Shown here one piece after another: positions 60,208 through 64,000 of a DNA stretch of 64,000 nucleotides. Position 1 is the stretch's first letter. The number at the start of each line of letters is the position of its first letter. Origin of the DNA: Pseudomonas brassicacearum subsp. neoaurantiaca (lineage in GTDB: Bacteria; Pseudomonadota; Gammaproteobacteria; Pseudomonadales; Pseudomonadaceae); NCBI RefSeq assembly GCF_013608025.1, contig NZ_VDLV01000011.1:62241-126240 (forward strand), written 5' to 3'. Under the pieces are notes generated by a model. That model made no database searches and was not told the origin of the DNA. It saw only the letters and a list, made by a program, of their open reading frames with translations. The position numbers were made by a program, and so were the translations under genes.

Positions 60208-60560
60208 AAATGGGCTTGCTCGCAAACGTGGTGGGTCAGTGACAGGAATGTTGGATCGGCCGACGTCATCGCGAGCAAGCTCGCTCCCACAAGGGGATTG
60301 GGTTGCCCATCATTTGGGTATGGATAAAGAACCAAATGTGGGAGCGAGCTTGCTCGCGAATGCGGTGGTTCAGTCACAGCGATGTTGGATTGGCTGACGC
60401 CTTCGCGAGCAAGCTCGCTCCCACAAGGGGATTGGGTTGCCCATCATTTGGGTATGGATAAAGAGCCCAAATGTGGGAGCGAGCTTACTCGCGAAAGCGG
60501 TGGGTCAGTGACGGGGATATTGGATTGGCTGGCGCCTTCGCGAGCAGGCTCGCTCCCACA
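60208..60560. repeat. Tandem REPIN array, GTGGGAGCGAGC family
   Basis: REP palindromes repeat through most of the 380-base gap between the VOC gene and the ProC-like gene. The inter-unit text (GGGGATTGGGTTGCCCATCA ... GGTATGGATAAAGA) occurs twice, 134 bases apart. The first left arm is truncated (GGCTTGCTCGC at 60212); the last unit is complete. Confidence 0.9.
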
Positions 60561-60585
60561 AGTAATGCACATGCATCAACAACCA

Positions 60586-61371
60586 TCAGGCTTGGAGCCC
60601 TTTACGCGCCACTGCGGCGCCGGCTTGCAACGCCCTTCCCACCTGCGCCTCGAAATGCCCCTGAGTCATTGACTGCAACGCGGCGGCCGTCACGCCGCGA
60701 TAGGCGACCAGGGCATCGATCATGTGTTGCGCGTCATGATTGGCCAGCAACTGGCTGCTGTCGACCACGACATTCTTCGCGGCAAGCTGGGCAATCTCGG
60801 CTGGAATGCCGGCCGCCATCGCCTGATTCGCCAACGCCGTCATCAACAAGGCAGGAAAAGCCGGGCCGGTGCCCGACAGCGCCGACAGGTAATCAATGAA
60901 ATCTTCCTGCTGGACCTCGGCAGCCGTGCCCACGCATTCGAACAAGCGCTGAACCAGGCTTTTCGTCGTCGGTTCTACCACGCCAGCGCAATACCACGGT
61001 GTAAAAGACTGCCCAATCTCCACCGCCGCGTTGGGCATCGCCCGCACGACCATTGCAGCCGAGGTCTGCGCGGCGATCGCCTGCGCCGTGATCCCGGCCA
61101 TCAGTGAAATGACCGTCTTACCCTTCGCGTCGAGGGTCAGGCTGGCGAATTGCTCGGGGCGTACCGCGATGATGACGACGTCGCTGCGGTCCACCAGTGC
61201 CTGGTTATCGGTGACCAGGCAAACGCCTTGCTGCGCCAGTGGATGAGTCCCTGAGCGATTGGAAACGACCAGGCTACTCGCCGGCAGCAAGTTCTTCGCC
61301 AGCACGGCATTGGCAATCGCCCCGCCCAGCCAACCCGTACCACCAATGATGCCCAGCGTCGGCTCATTCAT
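60586..61371 (-). CDS. ProC-like pyrroline-5-carboxylate reductase family protein
   Basis: A 261-residue NAD(P)-dependent imine reductase of the ProC family: Rossmann motif LGIIGGTGWLGGAIA, AVRPEQF, RAMPNAAVEIGQ, and the dimer/active-site region ALSGTGPAFPALLMTALANQAMAAG. The nucleotide motif (GGTGWLGG) departs from the usual GGGNMA. Translationally coupled to the TetR gene (ATGA). In this context it may reduce a cyclic or N-methyl imine or return pyrroline carboxylate to proline; it is probably not the housekeeping proC. Confidence 0.85.
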   Translation of the reverse strand: MNEPTLGIIGGTGWLGGAIANAVLAKNLLPASSLVVSNRSGTHPLAQQGVCLVTDNQALVDRSDVVIIAVRPEQFASLTLDAKGKTVISLMAGITAQAIAAQTSAAMVVRAMPNAAVEIGQSFTPWYCAGVVEPTTKSLVQRLFECVGTAAEVQQEDFIDYLSALSGTGPAFPALLMTALANQAMAAGIPAEIAQLAAKNVVVDSSQLLANHDAQHMIDALVAYRGVTAAALQSMTQGHFEAQVGRALQAGAAVARKGLQA

Positions 61372-62069
61372 TTTTCAGCCGTCTCTTCGAAGGTTTCCAC
61401 CAGCGGCACGAAGACCCCGGGCTCTTTTTCGGCATAGCCGAATTTGCCATAGAAACGGTCCAGCTCACGCTGCTTGGGCACCTTGCCGGTGAAAATGCTC
61501 ACGTAATGTGGGATGCGCTGGAAACGCACGGTGATCAGCTCGCTGGTGTTCATGGTGATGTAGCCGATCTGCGTCAGGTAGATCGTCCGGGCCCGTGCGT
61601 CTGCCCCCTGGCTGTCGTAGCCGAAGCGCTTGAACATGCTCGCCAGTGCGCCCATTCGCTGCTCGTCGACAACGGCAACTTCTTGCGCGACCTCTGCGGA
61701 CTGGAGCGCCCAACTGCGCACCGCGAATTCAAATTGCGAGTCGAACAGTTGTGGGTTGAGCCAGCATTCGAAGACGTTCAGGATCGCCTCGGAGATGCTC
61801 TCGGCGTAGCTTTCGCTTTGCCGGATCAAGCCCCCGGTGTTGGTCTCGCGCCAACGCGACAGCAAGGCCGCCAGCAACTGTTCGCGATCCTCGAAGAACC
61901 AATAGAAGCTGGTGCGTGACAGCCCCAGGCGCTTGGCCAACGGCATGACCCGGACCGCATCGATGCCGGACTCCTTCAAGGCCTCGTAGGCCGCCTCCAG
62001 CCACCCTTCGGGCGACCCCCGCCAACCCGCATCCTGGGCCTTGCCACGTGCCTTCCCTACCTGGGGCAT
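61368..62069 (-). CDS. TetR-family transcriptional regulator
   Basis: A 233-residue TetR protein: helix-turn-helix at about residues 20-65 (EAAYEALKESGIDAVRVMPLAKRLGLSRTSFYWFFEDREQLLAAL), then a ligand-binding helical domain. It heads an operon with the ProC-like gene and is divergent from the betaine-type permease. A palindrome in the shared promoter region is its likely operator, so the inferred role is local control of uptake and catabolism. Confidence 0.9.
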   Translation of the reverse strand: MPQVGKARGKAQDAGWRGSPEGWLEAAYEALKESGIDAVRVMPLAKRLGLSRTSFYWFFEDREQLLAALLSRWRETNTGGLIRQSESYAESISEAILNVFECWLNPQLFDSQFEFAVRSWALQSAEVAQEVAVVDEQRMGALASMFKRFGYDSQGADARARTIYLTQIGYITMNTSELITVRFQRIPHYVSIFTGKVPKQRELDRFYGKFGYAEKEPGVFVPLVETFEETAEK

Positions 62070-62084
62070 CTCGCATCCACCTTG

Positions 62085-62144
62085 TTGAACATACGTGACG
62101 CGAATGTACTCGGATGCCCGCTAAATGTACACCTAAGTACATTT
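62085..62144. promoter_or_regulatory. Candidate TetR operator between tetR and the importer genes
   Basis: A perfect inverted repeat AAATGTAC-ACCTAA-GTACATTT at 62123-62144, plus TTGAACATAC at 62085-62094 and a half-site GAATGTACT at 62102-62110. AAATGTACACCT and TTGAACATAC both recur in the etfB/demethylase promoter region. Confidence 0.6.
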
Positions 62145-62272
62145 GATCGACTGACCGCGCCCTCCTCCCGCTAGTGCGCGAAAACATTAATGAGAAAAAG
62201 TCATGAGTATCTGATTTTAAATGGTTTGTCAGCGTGGCACGCCCGGATGAGTATCGGCTCCAGGCAAACCAA

Positions 62273-62280
62273 AACAACAA
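62273..62280 (+). promoter_or_regulatory. Possible Hfq/Crc catabolite-repression motif before the permease gene
   Basis: AACAACAA, fitting the AANAANAA pattern bound by Hfq with Crc in pseudomonads, 13 bases ahead of the permease ATG. It would repress translation when preferred carbon sources are present. Confidence 0.4.
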
Positions 62281-62293
62281 CGAGCCCGCCTCT

Positions 62294-63142
62294 ATGTGGA
62301 CGACACAAGAAAAACTTCCGTTGGGTGAGCATATCGCCCGATACGTCGAATGGCTGACCCAGCACGGCGCTGATGTATTCGACGCCATATCGTCGTCGCT
62401 CTCCGAAATCATCAGCCTCTTCACCAGCGCCCTGCTCTGGTTCAATCCGTTGGCCTTGATAGGGCTGCTGGCGCTGCTCGCCTTCTACATTCAACGCAAG
62501 GTAAGCCTGACGCTGTTCGTCGCGCTGTCGTTCCTGCTGATCCTCAACCTGGGCTACTGGCAGGAAACCATGGAGACCCTGGCCCAGGTGACATTCGCCA
62601 CGCTGGTGTGCGTGATCGTCGGCGTGCCGCTGGGGATCGTCGCGGCGCATCGCCCCTGGTTCTACGCAGCCTTGCGACCGGTGCTCGACCTGATGCAGAC
62701 CGTGCCCACCTTCGTCTACCTGATCCCGACCTTGACGCTGTTCGGCCTCGGCGTCGTTCCGGGGTTGATCTCCACAGTGGTGTTCGCCATTGCCGCGCCC
62801 ATTCGCCTCACGTACCTGGGCGTTCGTGACGTCCCGCAAGAATTGATGGACGCCGGCAAGGCTTTCGGTTGCTCGCGTCGCCAGCTGTTGGCCCGCATCG
62901 AACTGCCCCATGCGATGCCGAGCATCGCCGCCGGCATCACCCAATGCATCATGTTGTCGCTGTCCATGGTGGTCATTGCCGCCCTGGTTGGCGCGGATGG
63001 CTTGGGCAAACCTGTCGTCAATGCGTTGAACACGGCTGATATCGCCATGGGCTTCGAAGCTGGCCTGGCGATCGTGCTGCTGGCGATCATCCTCGACCGC
63101 ATCTGCAAACAGCGCGAGACCGTAAAACGAGGTGACGTATGA
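62294..63142 (+). CDS. Glycine-betaine/quaternary-amine ABC transporter, permease
   Basis: A 282-residue ProW/OpuAB-type inner-membrane permease with about six helices (LALIGLLALLAFYI; VTFATLVCVIVGVPLGIVAA; VPTFVYLIPTLTLFGLGVVPGLISTVVFAIA; others). The ATPase-coupling loop is PQELMDAGKAFGCSRRQLLARIELPHAMPSI. The ATG at 62294 is preferred over a GTG at 62234. It overlaps the ATPase gene by ATGA. The cognate binding protein is probably the one at 54627-55526. Confidence 0.9.
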   Translation: MWTTQEKLPLGEHIARYVEWLTQHGADVFDAISSSLSEIISLFTSALLWFNPLALIGLLALLAFYIQRKVSLTLFVALSFLLILNLGYWQETMETLAQVTFATLVCVIVGVPLGIVAAHRPWFYAALRPVLDLMQTVPTFVYLIPTLTLFGLGVVPGLISTVVFAIAAPIRLTYLGVRDVPQELMDAGKAFGCSRRQLLARIELPHAMPSIAAGITQCIMLSLSMVVIAALVGADGLGKPVVNALNTADIAMGFEAGLAIVLLAIILDRICKQRETVKRGDV

Positions 63143-64000
63143 GCATCATCCGTTTCGAAGACGTCGACGTCATTTTTTCCCATCGTCCCAAGGCCGCGCT
63201 GGACCTGCTGGATCAAGGCTTTTCCCGGCCGGACATTCTGCAGAAGACCGGCCTGATCGTCGGCGTGGAAAAGGCCAATCTGGAGATCAACAAAGGCGAA
63301 ATCTGCGTATTGATGGGCTTGTCGGGTTCCGGCAAGTCCAGCCTGCTGCGCTGCATCAACGGCTTGAACACGGTGAGCCGCGGCAAGCTCTTCGTCGAAC
63401 ACGAAGGTCGGCAGATCGACATTGCCGCCTGCACCCCAGCCGAGTTGAAAATGATGCGCACCCAGCGCATCGCCATGGTCTTCCAGAAGTTCGCCCTGAT
63501 GCCCTGGCTAACGGTGCGCGAGAACATCGGTTTCGGTTTGGAGATGCAGGGTCGTCCGGAGAAGGAGCGGCGCAAACTGGTGGACGAAAAGCTCGAACTG
63601 GTGGGTTTGACTCAGTGGCGCAACAAGAAGCCGGGCGAGCTGTCCGGCGGCATGCAGCAGCGCGTAGGGCTGGCCCGCGCCTTGGCGATGGACGCCGATA
63701 TCCTGCTGATGGACGAGCCGTTCTCGGCCCTCGATCCGCTGATTCGCCAAGGTTTGCAGGACGAATTGCTCGATCTGCAGCGCAAGTTGCACAAGACCAT
63801 TGTGTTCGTCAGCCATGACCTGGACGAAGCCCTCAAGCTGGGGACGCGGATCGCGATCATGAAGGACGGCAAGATCATTCAGTACAGCAAGCCCGAAGAA
63901 ATCGTGCTCAACCCGGCCGACGACTACGTGCGCAACTTCGTCGCCCACACCAACCCGCTGAATGTGCTGTGCGCGAAAAGCTTGATGACTCCGCTGGACC
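63139..64000 (+). CDS. Glycine-betaine/quaternary-amine ABC transporter, ATP-binding protein (partial)
   Basis: A ProV/OpuAA-type ATPase that runs off the window edge after about 287 codons. Walker A GLSGSGKSSLL, Q-loop MVFQKFALMPW, signature LSGGMQQRVGLARAL, Walker B ILLMDEPFSALD and switch VFVSHDLDEAL are all present. The long N-terminal segment before Walker A (IFSHRPKAALDLLDQGFSRPDIL) is typical of the choline/betaine ATPases. The C-terminal end is outside the window. Confidence 0.92.
   Translation, partial: MSIIRFEDVDVIFSHRPKAALDLLDQGFSRPDILQKTGLIVGVEKANLEINKGEICVLMGLSGSGKSSLLRCINGLNTVSRGKLFVEHEGRQIDIAACTPAELKMMRTQRIAMVFQKFALMPWLTVRENIGFGLEMQGRPEKERRKLVDEKLELVGLTQWRNKKPGELSGGMQQRVGLARALAMDADILLMDEPFSALDPLIRQGLQDELLDLQRKLHKTIVFVSHDLDEALKLGTRIAIMKDGKIIQYSKPEEIVLNPADDYVRNFVAHTNPLNVLCAKSLMTPLD

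Overview
The window looks like a chromosome segment of a fluorescent Pseudomonas (P. fluorescens group). It is GC-rich. It has the pseudomonad order clpA-clpS-cspD-icd-idh-nudJ-mnmA-hflD-purB-(uL16 hydroxylase)-aceA-nuoA..N, a fused nuoCD gene, a 741-residue monomeric isocitrate dehydrogenase, and many REP/REPIN palindromes of two families typical of this group. No rRNA, tRNA, CRISPR array, prophage or insertion sequence was seen. This is a reading by eye; no homology search was run.

Left part (1-30.2 kb) is conserved core. It holds the adaptor/unfoldase pair clpS-clpA, a CspD-type cold-shock protein, two unrelated NADP isocitrate dehydrogenases transcribed divergently, the nudJ-mnmA-hflD-purB housekeeping block, an oxygenase that modifies ribosomal protein uL16, a GNAT enzyme, a small secretin-domain protein, isocitrate lyase (aceA) and the complete 13-gene respiratory complex I operon. 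Icd, Idh and AceA together make this a control region for the TCA/glyoxylate branch point. A dyad matching the reported RccR site lies upstream of aceA.

Middle part (30.2-53 kb) is accessory. It holds a ParDE-like toxin-antitoxin pair, an FAD oxidoreductase, a hemerythrin with a sigma-54-type promoter, and a LysR-DoxX-monooxygenase-amidohydrolase operon whose genes all overlap. Next come a YcaC-type hydrolase, a chloroperoxidase-like hydrolase, two convergent winged-helix/STAND ATPase regulators, a GlxA-type regulator divergent from a pirin, a LysR/MFS pair, two small uncharacterised proteins, a second GlxA-type regulator and a Cache-domain chemoreceptor.

Right part (53.4-64 kb) is the most interesting. 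It appears to be a catabolic island for an N-methylated amino acid. It has a periplasmic betaine-type binding protein, the matching permease and ATPase (split off 6.8 kb away), and a trimethylamine-dehydrogenase-like demethylase divergent from its own electron-transfer flavoprotein (etfBA). It also has a glyoxalase-fold protein, a TetR regulator translationally coupled to a ProC-like pyrroline-carboxylate reductase, a stand-alone copy of the PutA DNA-binding domain, and an EamA exporter. The demethylase and importer promoters share sequence words around a palindrome that could be the TetR operator. The gene set points to proline-derived betaines or N-methylproline as substrate; that is inference. 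The importer ATPase runs off the right edge, so the island continues beyond the window.
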